64,000 bases of DNA. Origin: Microbacterium sp. VKM Ac-2870. Lineage in GTDB: Bacteria; Actinomycetota; Actinomycetes; Actinomycetales; Microbacteriaceae. The stretch's first letter is position 1, and each line of letters starts with the position of its first letter. Both the position numbers and the translations under genes were made by a program. This document shows positions 53,190 to 61,005 of the stretch, piece after piece. The notes beneath the pieces were generated by a model. It was not told the DNA's origin. It saw only the letters and a list, made by a program, of their open reading frames with translations, and did no database searches. The stretch is from contig NZ_JADKSH010000003.1 of the NCBI RefSeq assembly GCF_015350795.1, positions 496,001-560,000 of the forward strand, read 5' to 3'.

Positions 53190-54769
53190 GCGAATTCCGT
53201 TTCGGTGGTGCGGGCATGGAGGGCGCGACCCAGGCGCACGAGCGCGATGTCGGTGCCGGCGCGCGAGACGAGGCTGACGCCGACCGGGGCGGGGCCGCGG
53301 TCGGACGCCACCGTCAGCAGCGGCACCGACAGCGCCGGGAGGCCGGCGACAGCGGCGGGCGTGGTCAAGCGCAGGGTGTTCTGCCGCACGGCATCCACGT
53401 CGACGCCCGTCGCGGTGCGCGACGGAGCGGGGCCCGGCACCGTCGGCAGCAGCAGCACGGCGTCGCGGACGAGCTCGTGCAGCGCGTCGCGGAGCGGTGC
53501 GAGCGCGGCGCGCGCGGCGGCTTCGGCGGTGGCGGTGATGGCGGCGGCGGCGCGGAAGCGCTCGGTGACCGCCGGCCCCGTCGCGCCCGGGTGCGCACGG
53601 AGCCATTCGCCGTTGTTGCGCCACGCCTCCGCGCCCTGCACGGTGCGAAACGGCACGAGGTAGTCGTCGAGGTCGCCGAGGGCGACCTCCTCTACCGGCA
53701 GGGCGGATGCCGCGATCAGCTCCTCGAACGCGGCACGGGTATGCGCATCGACGGCGGCGAGCGCTTCGGTCGGCACGCGGAAGCGCCACGGCACGTCGTC
53801 GCGCGAGGCGCCGAAGACCGACTCCGTGGAATCCGACCCGTCGTAGCTGAGGCACCAGTCCGCCACGGCTTGCAGGGTCGCGCCGTCGCGCGCGAGCCAG
53901 CCGACGGTGTCGAAGCTCTGCGCCAACGGAAGCATCCCTTGGCGGGGGACCAGGTCGTGGGTCGTCCGCAGACCCCACAAGCCCTGGTACGACGCGGGAA
54001 CACGCACGGAGCCGGCGGTATCGGTGGCGAGGGCGATGTCGGCCTGGCCGGTGGCGACGGCCGATGCCGGGCCGCTCGACGACCCGCCGGGCAACGATCC
54101 GGGCAGCGCCCCGTTGGGCGGGGTGCCGTAGTGGGCGTTGTCGCCGGCGATCGAGTACGCGAACTCGTCGGTGCGGGCGATGCCACGCAGTGACGCCCCG
54201 CCGCGGAGAAGGTCGCCCACGGCCGGCGCGCTGGTGGTCTCTGCGCGCGCCGAAGCGAGGTACGCGGGGTTGCCTGCGCCGATGCGGTAGCCCTTGATCG
54301 CGAAGACGTCCTTGACCGCGACGGTCAGCCCCGCCAGCGGCCCCTCCCAGGCGCCCTGGTACAGCGGGTCGCCGACGGTGCGCCACACCGCGCGGTCGAA
54401 GGCCGGCGTGCGCGGGGTGACATGCGCGGCCGTGATCAGCCAGCGGCCGTCGACCTGCTGCCACACCTGGGTCTGCAACCCGGTGCCCCCGCCCTCGTAC
54501 CGCGACACCGAGACGAGCAGGGCGACGCCGTCGGCCAGCGGCCGGTACTCGACGCGGTCGATGGTGCGCGCCGAGACGCCGCCGCGGGCACCGCGAAACG
54601 CGCTGATCGCGTCGTGCCCGACGAGCAACCCCGCCGCGTCGCCGCGGAGTGTCTGAGCCCCCGGTGCGAACGCCGCATCCAGCGCGTCGACGTCGTTCGC
54701 CACGATCGCCCGCTCATACGCCTCGAACGCTGCCCGCAGGTCGTCCGGCATGGTCTCGGCCGCGGTCAT
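53186..54769 (-). CDS. Amidase with N-terminal HpxZ/AtzH (DUF3225) domain
   Basis: This is a 527-residue fusion. Residues 1-125 are a SnoaL-like DUF3225 domain (A-F-E-A-Y-E-R-A-I-V-A-N-D, then W-L-I-T-A-A-H-V). Residues 130-520 are an amidase-signature enzyme with complete triad K153, S230 (G-G-S-S-S-G) and S254 (D-T-A-G-S-V). In Klebsiella, separate HpxY (amidase) and HpxZ (DUF3225) belong to the hpxWXYZ oxalurate/oxamate genes. This gene therefore looks like an HpxZ-HpxY fusion that could hydrolyse oxalurate, the product of the PucG step. Allophanate hydrolysis is the main alternative. ATG 54751 is a possible later start. Confidence 0.85.
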   Translation of the reverse strand: MTAAETMPDDLRAAFEAYERAIVANDVDALDAAFAPGAQTLRGDAAGLLVGHDAISAFRGARGGVSARTIDRVEYRPLADGVALLVSVSRYEGGGTGLQTQVWQQVDGRWLITAAHVTPRTPAFDRAVWRTVGDPLYQGAWEGPLAGLTVAVKDVFAIKGYRIGAGNPAYLASARAETTSAPAVGDLLRGGASLRGIARTDEFAYSIAGDNAHYGTPPNGALPGSLPGGSSSGPASAVATGQADIALATDTAGSVRVPASYQGLWGLRTTHDLVPRQGMLPLAQSFDTVGWLARDGATLQAVADWCLSYDGSDSTESVFGASRDDVPWRFRVPTEALAAVDAHTRAAFEELIAASALPVEEVALGDLDDYLVPFRTVQGAEAWRNNGEWLRAHPGATGPAVTERFRAAAAITATAEAAARAALAPLRDALHELVRDAVLLLPTVPGPAPSRTATGVDVDAVRQNTLRLTTPAAVAGLPALSVPLLTVASDRGPAPVGVSLVSRAGTDIALVRLGRALHARTTETEFA

Positions 54770-54796
54770 GGGCGGCCGCCTCGGGCCGGCTCGGTG

Positions 54797-54877
54797 CCGA
54801 ACTCCTCCACCGCGGGCCGGGCGAGCCAGTGCGAGGGTGCGACGACCGGTTTCGCCCCTAGATGGGAGGAGTTGGGG
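54797..54877. repeat. REPIN-like 81-nt inverted repeat, copy 1
   Basis: CCGAACTCCTCC (54797-54808) faces GGAGGAGTTGGGG (54865-54877). The element spans 81 nt. A same-sized copy lies exactly 162 nt further on. The loop sequences differ between copies; only the ends are conserved. Confidence 0.6.
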
Positions 54878-54958
54878 CTTCGCCTCGCGGGTGAGCCGGC
54901 CGCTGCCGCCGTCACAGCCGCGCCGTCGTCCGCAAACCCCTCCACGCCCGAACGCGTC

Positions 54959-55039
54959 CCGAACTCCTCCATACCGGACCCGGCGGGATGCCGCGGGCCG
55001 GCCAGGCGCCGCAACGGCTCTGATCTGGAGGAGTTGGGG
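54959..55039. repeat. REPIN-like 81-nt inverted repeat, copy 2
   Basis: CCGAACTCCTCC (54959-54970) faces GGAGGAGTTGGGG (55027-55039), again spanning 81 nt. The 81-nt gap between the two copies contains a degenerate AACCCCTCC at about 54935. Confidence 0.6.
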
Positions 55040-55112
55040 ACGGGCGACCCGGCGGCCGGGCTCGCACGAGTCCCGAGAAGCGGGTCTGCGGCACCGCCGC
55101 GCGAGCGGCCGG

Positions 55113-56231
55113 TCACGAGGCGTCCTCGGCGGGCATCCAGGGCGGCCGGGCGGCGGCGAAGTCCGACTCGCGGATGCGCGCGTGCACGCCGCAGACGACG
55201 TCGACCACCTGCGAGATATCGAAGTCGGTCGCGGCCGACAGATAGGCGTAGGCCAGGTGCTCGGCCATGCCGTACCGCGCCTGCAGCAGATCGAGCGCCG
55301 CGCGCACCGCTTTGCGCATCGCCTCGCCGAGATCGACGTCGAGGCCGGTCGGCACCAGATACTCCGGCGTGCGCACGAGCGGACCGGTCACCTCACCGAA
55401 CGCGGCGAGCGCCTCAGCCCGGGGCACGATGTCGAAACGCAAGGTGGCGCGCAGCGACGCCTCGAGTGCGGTCAGCGCGACCTCGCCGTCGCCCTGCGCG
55501 AAGTGCGGATCGCCGACGTATGCCAGTGCGCCCGCCACCTGCACCGGCAGGTAGAGCACCGTGCCTTCCACCAGCAGGTTGATGTCGATGTTGCCGCCGT
55601 GTGCGCCCGGGGGTACCGAGTGCGGGCGTTCGTCGCCGGCGACGGCGACCCCCATCGTTCCCAGGAATGGCGCGAGCGGAAACCGCACGACGCGCTCTCC
55701 CCCGTCGACGAGCGGCAGGATGCCGAGCCCGTCGGCGACCGGGGTGAACACGCTGACGTTCTCCGGTCCGCGCGGCAGCGTACCGGCCAGCGCGCCTTTG
55801 CCGTGCCGGTTGGAGATGACGCCGTAGGGCACCCGGGGCCGCAGATCGACCACCGTGATCTTGAGCAGATCGCCGACCTCGGCGCCGGAGACGAAGATCG
55901 GTCCGGTGACGACGTGCGGACCGTCGGCGACGGCATCGCGCGGCACGGTGGCGGCGATCTCGATCGCATCGGTCAGCACGTGCGCGGCCGGTACGCCGTG
56001 CCCGGTGAAGTAGCCGAGCGGATCCTGCCCCTGGTCGGGCAGGATGCCCTCGTGACTGACCGTGTCGATCGTCACCGTCTCGCCCGCGGCGATGGTCAGC
56101 ACGGGCGCATCGGCGGCGCACGGCAACCGCCCCCACAGCACGGTCTCCGGCGAGGCCGGGAGATAGTGCTGCCCGGCGACCTCGCCCGTCCCGGGCTGCA
56201 GGATCTCCCTCGCCGCCGTCGTCTCGCTCAT
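55113..56231 (-). CDS. Acetamidase/formamidase family enzyme
   Basis: This 372-residue protein of the FmdA/AmdA family, a beta-rich fold unrelated to amidase-signature enzymes, carries D-T-V-S-H-E-G near residue 56, G-P-I-F-V-S-G-A-E-V-G-D, and G-G-N-I-D-I-N-L-L near 210. Known members hydrolyse formamide, acetamide or similar short amides. The ATG overlaps the allantoinase stop by four bases, so it is part of the allantoin operon. No step of the standard allantoin route needs a formamidase. Hydrolysis of oxamate (a short amide) would fit the operon; this is a hypothesis. Confidence 0.85.
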   Translation of the reverse strand: MSETTAAREILQPGTGEVAGQHYLPASPETVLWGRLPCAADAPVLTIAAGETVTIDTVSHEGILPDQGQDPLGYFTGHGVPAAHVLTDAIEIAATVPRDAVADGPHVVTGPIFVSGAEVGDLLKITVVDLRPRVPYGVISNRHGKGALAGTLPRGPENVSVFTPVADGLGILPLVDGGERVVRFPLAPFLGTMGVAVAGDERPHSVPPGAHGGNIDINLLVEGTVLYLPVQVAGALAYVGDPHFAQGDGEVALTALEASLRATLRFDIVPRAEALAAFGEVTGPLVRTPEYLVPTGLDVDLGEAMRKAVRAALDLLQARYGMAEHLAYAYLSAATDFDISQVVDVVCGVHARIRESDFAAARPPWMPAEDAS

Positions 56232-57670
56232 GACCTCGCCCCTTCGCGAATCGTGACACCCGCACCCGCACCCGCGCCCACACCGGCGCCCGCCAGCAGC
56301 TCGACGCCCGGCCGAGCGCGAGCGTCGTCGTCGCCGGCGCGGTACACGACGGTACCGCCGACCACCGTGGTCACGACGGCGCCCCGCAGCACGTGGCCGT
56401 CCCACGGCGACAGCTTGTGGCGGTAGAGCAGACGGTGTGCGTCGACCGTCCACTCCCTCTCCGGTGCGAAGACCGTCAGGTTCGCCCGCGCGCCCGGGAT
56501 GATCACGCCGAGTCCTGGCATCCCGGCGATGCGAGCAGGTCCGGTCGTGAACAGCGGCAACAGGCTCTCCAGCGGGATGCCGCGGCGCGCCGCCTCGGTC
56601 CAGACGCTCGCGAATCCGGTCTGCACACCTGCGATGCCCCCCCACGCCAGGCCGAAGTCGCCGCCGCCCGCGGTCTTGAGGGCGAGCGTCGCCGGGGAAT
56701 GGTCGCTGACGATCGCGTCGATCGTGCCGTCGACCACGCCCGCCCACAACAGGTCTTGGTTGGCGCGGTCGCGGATCGGCGGGCAGCACTTGAACGCGCT
56801 CGCCCCGTCGGGCACGTCTTCGGCGGCGAGCGTCAGGTAGTGCGGGCACGTCTCGATCGTGAGACGGATGCCCTCGGCCTTCGCGGCCCGGATCGCATCC
56901 AGCGCCCGGCCGTCGGCGACGTGCACGATGTGCGCGCGGCCTCCGGTCTCGCGTGCCGCGGCGATGACGGCGGCGATCGCCGCTTCTTCACTGATCGGCG
57001 GACGGCTGCGCAGGAAGGTCTCGTAGTGACGGCCCAGTTCGCCAGCCGGCCCCGCGCCGACCTCGACCGCGGCCTCGTGGAGGTGTCCCTCGTCTTCGGC
57101 GTGAGCGATCAGCAGGCCGTCGAACACGGCGAGCTCGGTCAGCGCGGCGCGCACGCCCGCGGCATCCAAGTGGCCGAACTCGTCGATACCGCTGGGCACC
57201 AGGAAGCACTTGAACCCGACGACTCCGGCGTCGGCGAGCGCGCGCAGGCTGCCGAGGTTCTCGGGTACGGCGCCGCCCCAGTAGCCGATGTCGACCGCGA
57301 GCGTGCCCGCGGCGGCGGCGCGCTTCGCCGCGAGCGCGGCGGGCGTCGTGGTGACCGGCACCGAGTTCAGCGGCATGTCGAACAGCGTCGTGATGCCCCC
57401 CGCCGCGGCGGCGGCGGTCCCCGTCGCGAACCCCTCCCACTCGGTGCGACCCGGCTCGTCCAGGTGCACGTGCGAGTCGACCAGCCCGGGCAACAGCACC
57501 TCGTCGGACCGCAAGACGATGAGGTCGTCGGATGCCGCGGCATCCGCGCCCGCGGCGGCCGACAAGGGCGTGACCTCCGCGATGACGCCGTCGACGATCC
57601 GCACCTGCGCCGGCCGGAACCCGCCATCGATCCACGCGCGCTCGGCGCGGACCACCCTCACATCCGCCAC
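56228..57670 (-). CDS. allB: Allantoinase
   Basis: This 480-residue cyclic amidohydrolase has HxH in D-S-H-V-H-L-D-E-P-G-R, a lysine for carboxylation in V-G-F-K-C-F, H-A-E-D, H-I-V-H, and the metal aspartate in V-S-D-H-S-P. The G-R-T-E-W-E-G-F and F-K-C-C-P-P-I-R segments favour allantoinase over dihydropyrimidinase. It opens the hydantoin ring of allantoin to give allantoate. The C terminus ends in an odd G-A-G-V-G-A-G-A-G-A-G-V tail encoded by hexamer repeats (about 56255-56297). GTG 57670 has GAGAGGCGG upstream and lies 13 nt inside the racemase gene. Confidence 0.92.
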   Translation of the reverse strand: MADVRVVRAERAWIDGGFRPAQVRIVDGVIAEVTPLSAAAGADAAASDDLIVLRSDEVLLPGLVDSHVHLDEPGRTEWEGFATGTAAAAAGGITTLFDMPLNSVPVTTTPAALAAKRAAAAGTLAVDIGYWGGAVPENLGSLRALADAGVVGFKCFLVPSGIDEFGHLDAAGVRAALTELAVFDGLLIAHAEDEGHLHEAAVEVGAGPAGELGRHYETFLRSRPPISEEAAIAAVIAAARETGGRAHIVHVADGRALDAIRAAKAEGIRLTIETCPHYLTLAAEDVPDGASAFKCCPPIRDRANQDLLWAGVVDGTIDAIVSDHSPATLALKTAGGGDFGLAWGGIAGVQTGFASVWTEAARRGIPLESLLPLFTTGPARIAGMPGLGVIIPGARANLTVFAPEREWTVDAHRLLYRHKLSPWDGHVLRGAVVTTVVGGTVVYRAGDDDARARPGVELLAGAGVGAGAGAGVTIREGARS

Positions 57671-58491
57671 AACGCCGCCTCTCGTGCCATCGCCCCCGGT
57701 GCGTCCGCCGCCGAGTCCCCCGGTAGCTCCCCTGGTCGATCACCCGACGCTATCGAGGCGTCGTTTCGCTCGTGTTTCCGCCGTGGCGGTGGGGCATATT
57801 CCCCGCGGATGCCGGTGCGTACCCCCATCCGCACCATGGCGCCCGCGAGGCCCACCGCCGCCGCGACGCCGTCGATCACCGGGGCCTGCACCCGGGTCGA
57901 CAGCAGTGTGCACAGATCCGCCATGCCGGCACAGCCGAGCACGATCGTGTCGACGGCGTCGCCGGTCGGCGCCTCTACCGCGTCGAGACACACGCGCTCG
58001 ATCGTGGCGACCGTCTCGGCCGTCGCTTCCTCGAGGTCGAGGACGGGGATCTCGACCGCGCGGTACTGCGCGCAGGCGCTCTCCATCCCGTACCGGGCGA
58101 CGAGGTCACGAGCTCGGCCCAGCGTGCGTCCGAGCGTCGTGACGATCGCGAAGCGTCGGCCGGCGATGGCGGCCACATGCATGGCCGCTTCGGCGATGCC
58201 GACGACGGGCACGTCCACGAGCTCCCGTGCGGCATCCAATCCTGGATCTCCGAAGCACGCGATGACGTACGCGTCGCTCCCGCCGGCGGCGAGATCGCGG
58301 CGGACGAGTTCGACGACGACTGCGGCGGCGGCCACCTCGTCGACATGACTCTCCACGGCGGAAGGTCCGCAGCCGGCATCCGGGCAGACCGCGGCGATCT
58401 CGACGTCCGGACCCGCCACCTCCCGAGCGGCGGCCGCGATCTTCGCGGTCATCGCCCGGGAGGTGTTGGGGTTGATCAGGAGGATCTTCAC
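57658..58491 (-). CDS. hpxA: Allantoin/hydantoin racemase (Asp/Glu racemase family)
   Basis: The protein has 277 residues. It shows L-I-N-P-N-T-S at the N terminus and two catalytic cysteines in A-C-F-G-D-P-G (about 80) and L-G-C-A-G-M (about 185), as in HpxA, which interconverts (R)- and (S)-allantoin. The fold ends near residue 235; a polar, basic/acidic tail of about 40 residues follows and runs 13 nt into allB. The tail is not typical of the family and may be a read-through after loss of an earlier stop. The ATG overlaps the permease stop. Confidence 0.87.
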   Translation of the reverse strand: MKILLINPNTSRAMTAKIAAAAREVAGPDVEIAAVCPDAGCGPSAVESHVDEVAAAAVVVELVRRDLAAGGSDAYVIACFGDPGLDAARELVDVPVVGIAEAAMHVAAIAGRRFAIVTTLGRTLGRARDLVARYGMESACAQYRAVEIPVLDLEEATAETVATIERVCLDAVEAPTGDAVDTIVLGCAGMADLCTLLSTRVQAPVIDGVAAAVGLAGAMVRMGVRTGIRGEYAPPPRRKHERNDASIASGDRPGELPGDSAADAPGAMAREAALWRM

Positions 58492-60158
58492 GGGGCGGCG
58501 GATCCCGTCGTGGCACCGGTGCGGGGTGCAGCGCCTGCCGCGACCGGGATCTCCGCCGAGATCGCGGGCGGTTCGGCGGCGGCCGTGGCGGCTGCGCCGT
58601 CGAGCGCGCCGTCCGAGACCCCGTCGGTCTCACCCTCGAAGGTCGGCACTCGTGGGTCGAGCCGTTCGAACAGCACGAACGAGGCGTAGCCGAGGCCGCA
58701 GCCGATGAACCAGCTGTAGTCGCTGATCCAGGAGATGTCGAACAGTCCCCTGTCGGCGAACAGCTTGGGGAAGACTCCGAGGAACACGGCGGGGACGCCG
58801 GCGACCAGCAGCGCTTTCATAGCGTTCGGGTTGAAGCCGCGGCGGTACCAGTACGGTCCCTTCGGGTCCATCGTGAACATGGCATCGGTCTTGATGCGCT
58901 GGCGTCCCGCGACGTAGTAGCCGGCGATCAGGATGCCGAAGAGGGGCCCGATCAGGGCGCCGAGCAGGCCGAGCGTGTAGTGGATGGCGTCGTCGTTGGA
59001 GTACCAGTTCCAGGGCGTCAGGAACACCGAACCGACGGCGGCGATCATGCCGCCCGCGCGCCACGAGATCTTCTTCGGGGCGACGTTGGAGAAGTCGAAG
59101 GCCGGTGAGATGAAGTTCGCGACGATGTTGATGCCGACGGTCGCGGTGACGAAGGTCAGGCCGCCGAGGAGGATCGCGAACCAGCCGTCGATGGCTTCGA
59201 CCGTCTTGATGGGGTCGGTGATGAGCTGGCCGAAGACGGGGACGGTCGCCGACGCCGTGATCACGGTCAGCAGGGAGAAGAAGAGGAAGTTGATCGGTAG
59301 ACCCCAGAAGTTGCCGCGCTTGACCGCCGCGAAGCTCTTGCCGTAGCGGGCGAAGTCGCCGAAGTTCAGCATCGGTCCGGAGAAGTACGACACCACCAGC
59401 GCGATCGCGGCGCACATCACCGGGATCGACGACCAGAAGTCGAGCTGCTTCGTCGACAGGTTGAACGAGATGTTCTGCCAACCCGCCTGCGAGACGAGGT
59501 AGATCGCCAGCGCGATCATCACGACGTACACGGCGGGGCCCGCGAAGTCGATGAAGCGGCGGATCACCTCCATGCCGTTCCAGAAGAGCAGGAACTGGGC
59601 GATCCAGAGGATGCCGTAGGAGATCCACCCCAGCGCCGAAAGCCCCAGGAACGAGATGTCGAGAAGGCCGGCCGAGCCGGGCACGAACTTGAGGAACACG
59701 ATGTTCAGCGACTCGGCGGCGAGGAAGGTCTGCACGCCGTACCAGGCGATGGCGATCAGTCCGCGGATGATGGCGGGGATGTTCGCGCCGCGGATGCCGA
59801 AAATGGCACGGTTGACGACGGGATAGGGCACACCCGTCTTCTGGCTGGGCTTGGCCACGAGGTTCGCGAAGTACTGCACAATGACGATGCCGACCAGCAG
59901 CGCGATGAGCACCTGCCAGCTCTGCAGGCCGAGGGCGAACAACGACCCGGCGGTGACGTAGCCGCCGACCGAGTGCACGTCGCTCATCCAGAAGGCGAAG
60001 ATGTTGTACGCGCTCCACTTCTGTTTACGCAGCGGTGCAAGGTCTTCGTTGGCGAGGCGTTCGTCGTACTGCGGTTTCATGTTGCCGGAGCCGGTGGGCA
60101 TGCCGGCGGCTTCGACGATGTCGTAGACGCCCGTCGTGGGTGGGGTGTGCGAGGTCAT
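58488..60158 (-). CDS. pucI: Allantoin permease, NCS1 family (PucI type)
   Basis: This 556-residue nucleobase:cation symporter-1 protein has 12 helices. It shows N-E-D-L-A-P-L near the N terminus, N-I-F-A-F-W-M-S-D-V-H-S-V-G-G-Y in helix 1 and Y-G-V-Q-T-F-L in helix 3, typical of PucI and hydantoin carriers. An alanine-rich cytoplasmic tail of about 50 residues follows helix 12. It is the first gene of the operon that runs to allC, and its promoter region holds two GTGAAG-type palindromes. Confidence 0.9.
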   Translation of the reverse strand: MTSHTPPTTGVYDIVEAAGMPTGSGNMKPQYDERLANEDLAPLRKQKWSAYNIFAFWMSDVHSVGGYVTAGSLFALGLQSWQVLIALLVGIVIVQYFANLVAKPSQKTGVPYPVVNRAIFGIRGANIPAIIRGLIAIAWYGVQTFLAAESLNIVFLKFVPGSAGLLDISFLGLSALGWISYGILWIAQFLLFWNGMEVIRRFIDFAGPAVYVVMIALAIYLVSQAGWQNISFNLSTKQLDFWSSIPVMCAAIALVVSYFSGPMLNFGDFARYGKSFAAVKRGNFWGLPINFLFFSLLTVITASATVPVFGQLITDPIKTVEAIDGWFAILLGGLTFVTATVGINIVANFISPAFDFSNVAPKKISWRAGGMIAAVGSVFLTPWNWYSNDDAIHYTLGLLGALIGPLFGILIAGYYVAGRQRIKTDAMFTMDPKGPYWYRRGFNPNAMKALLVAGVPAVFLGVFPKLFADRGLFDISWISDYSWFIGCGLGYASFVLFERLDPRVPTFEGETDGVSDGALDGAAATAAAEPPAISAEIPVAAGAAPRTGATTGSAAP

Positions 60159-60239
60159 GAGTACCTTCCAGGAGTGTCCGGTGGAATGTCGGAGGTGGAG
60201 CGGACCGCGACGTGGAGTCCGTGGCCTGGTGGTGCTGAT

Positions 60240-60257
60240 GTGAAGTTATTACTTCAC
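60240..60257. promoter_or_regulatory. Operator palindrome 1, pucI/XRE promoter
   Basis: GTGAAGTTATTACTTCAC has perfect 7-base arms around TATT. It lies 82 nt upstream of the pucI start. Confidence 0.65.
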
Positions 60258-60291
60258 GCGTTGCGCGCGATTTCGCCCGTGTAACGGCTGT

Positions 60292-60309
60292 GTGAAGTTG
60301 CCCCTTCAC
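60292..60309. promoter_or_regulatory. Operator palindrome 2, pucI/XRE promoter
   Basis: GTGAAGTTGCCCCTTCAC has the same 18-base size with 6-base arms. Its centre is 52 nt from that of palindrome 1, five helical turns, so both sites face the same side of the helix. Confidence 0.65.
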
Positions 60310-60367
60310 ATGTGACAAACGCGTGTCGATGTCTCCGCGGCGCCGCCCGCAGGCCGCACGGGCCCGA

Positions 60368-60373
60368 TACGAT
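60368..60373 (+). promoter_or_regulatory. -10-like hexamer before the XRE-cupin gene
   Basis: TACGAT lies 7 nt before the ATG at 60381; no ribosome site is visible. Confidence 0.4.
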
Positions 60374-60380
60374 CTCGACC

Positions 60381-61004
60381 ATGAGCCCCGCCGCCGCTTC
60401 CTCCGTCGACCAGGCGGATGCGAGCGCGGCCGATCGGGCGGAGAGCGTCGGCGAGCGTCTGCGCGCGCTGCGCATCGCCCGCGGCATGTCGGCCCGCGAC
60501 CTCGCCGCGCGGCTGGGCATCTCCCCCAGCGCGGTATCGCAGATCGAGCGCGGCGTGATGCAGCCGAGCGTCTCGCGCCTCATCGCCATCACCGACCAGC
60601 TGGACGTTCCGCTCACCTCGGTGTTCGACCCCTCGAGCGACCAGACACCTTCGACACCGACGAGCTTCGGCCTGCGCCGGGCCGAGCACGACGCGGGGAT
60701 CGTGCTCGACGACGGCGTCCTGTTCCGCCGGGTCTCCCCCGTGGCCACTCCCGGGGTGGACTACTTCGAATCGACGTACCCGCCGGGGGCCACCGCCCAT
60801 CGCGACGAGGGACTCTTCCGCCACGAGGGGTACGAGGTGGGCACCGTGGTGTCGGGCGAGCTCACCGTCGACTTCGACGACGAACGCGTCGTCCTCCGCG
60901 CGGGCGACGCCATCAGTTATCCCTGCTCTCGCCCCCACCGCCTGCACAACACGTCGGACGAACCGGTCGTCGCGCGCTGGCTCATCGTGCACGGACCGCA
61001 CTGA
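60381..61004 (+). CDS. XRE-cupin regulator of purine catabolism
   Basis: The protein has 207 residues. A helix-turn-helix of the XRE type occupies about 25-80 (L-R-A-L-R-I-A-R-G-M-S-A-R-D-L-A, S-P-S-A-V-S-Q-I-E-R-G). A C-terminal cupin domain (about 130-205) with H-R-D-E-G near 140 and a final R-P-H-R-L-H-N should bind a small effector. It is divergent from the pucI operon and two bases upstream of uraD. The paired palindromes between it and pucI are the probable targets; an intermediate such as allantoin or ureidoglycine is a likely effector. Confidence 0.85.
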   Translation: MSPAAASSVDQADASAADRAESVGERLRALRIARGMSARDLAARLGISPSAVSQIERGVMQPSVSRLIAITDQLDVPLTSVFDPSSDQTPSTPTSFGLRRAEHDAGIVLDDGVLFRRVSPVATPGVDYFESTYPPGATAHRDEGLFRHEGYEVGTVVSGELTVDFDDERVVLRAGDAISYPCSRPHRLHNTSDEPVVARWLIVHGPH

Positions 61005-61005
61005 C

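Larger units (their letters stand above)
54766..55116 (-). other. Doubtful 116-codon reading frame over repeats
   Basis: A frame starts at GTG 55116, inside the stop of the formamidase-like gene (GTGA), and ends by ATGA overlap at the amidase start. It would be coupled to both, yet its product is low-complexity (A, G, P, R rich). Its only pattern, P-N-S-S and E-E-F-G-T each twice, is dictated by the two REPIN-like DNA elements it covers. It does not resemble HpxX/AtzG. I treat this 344-nt gap (54770-55112) as repeat-bearing spacer that happens to be open, not as a confident gene. Confidence 0.3.

Noticed and set aside
53186..54769. Allophanate hydrolase (AtzF) as primary call for the DUF3225-amidase
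   Set aside because: No urea carboxylase or cyanuric acid genes are present, the AtzF C-terminal domain is missing, and the neighbouring pucG points to oxalurate. It is kept only as an alternative.
60312..60380. Longer N terminus for the XRE-cupin regulator
   Set aside because: It begins inside the operator region and lacks a ribosome site; ATG 60381 has a suitable -10-like hexamer in front.
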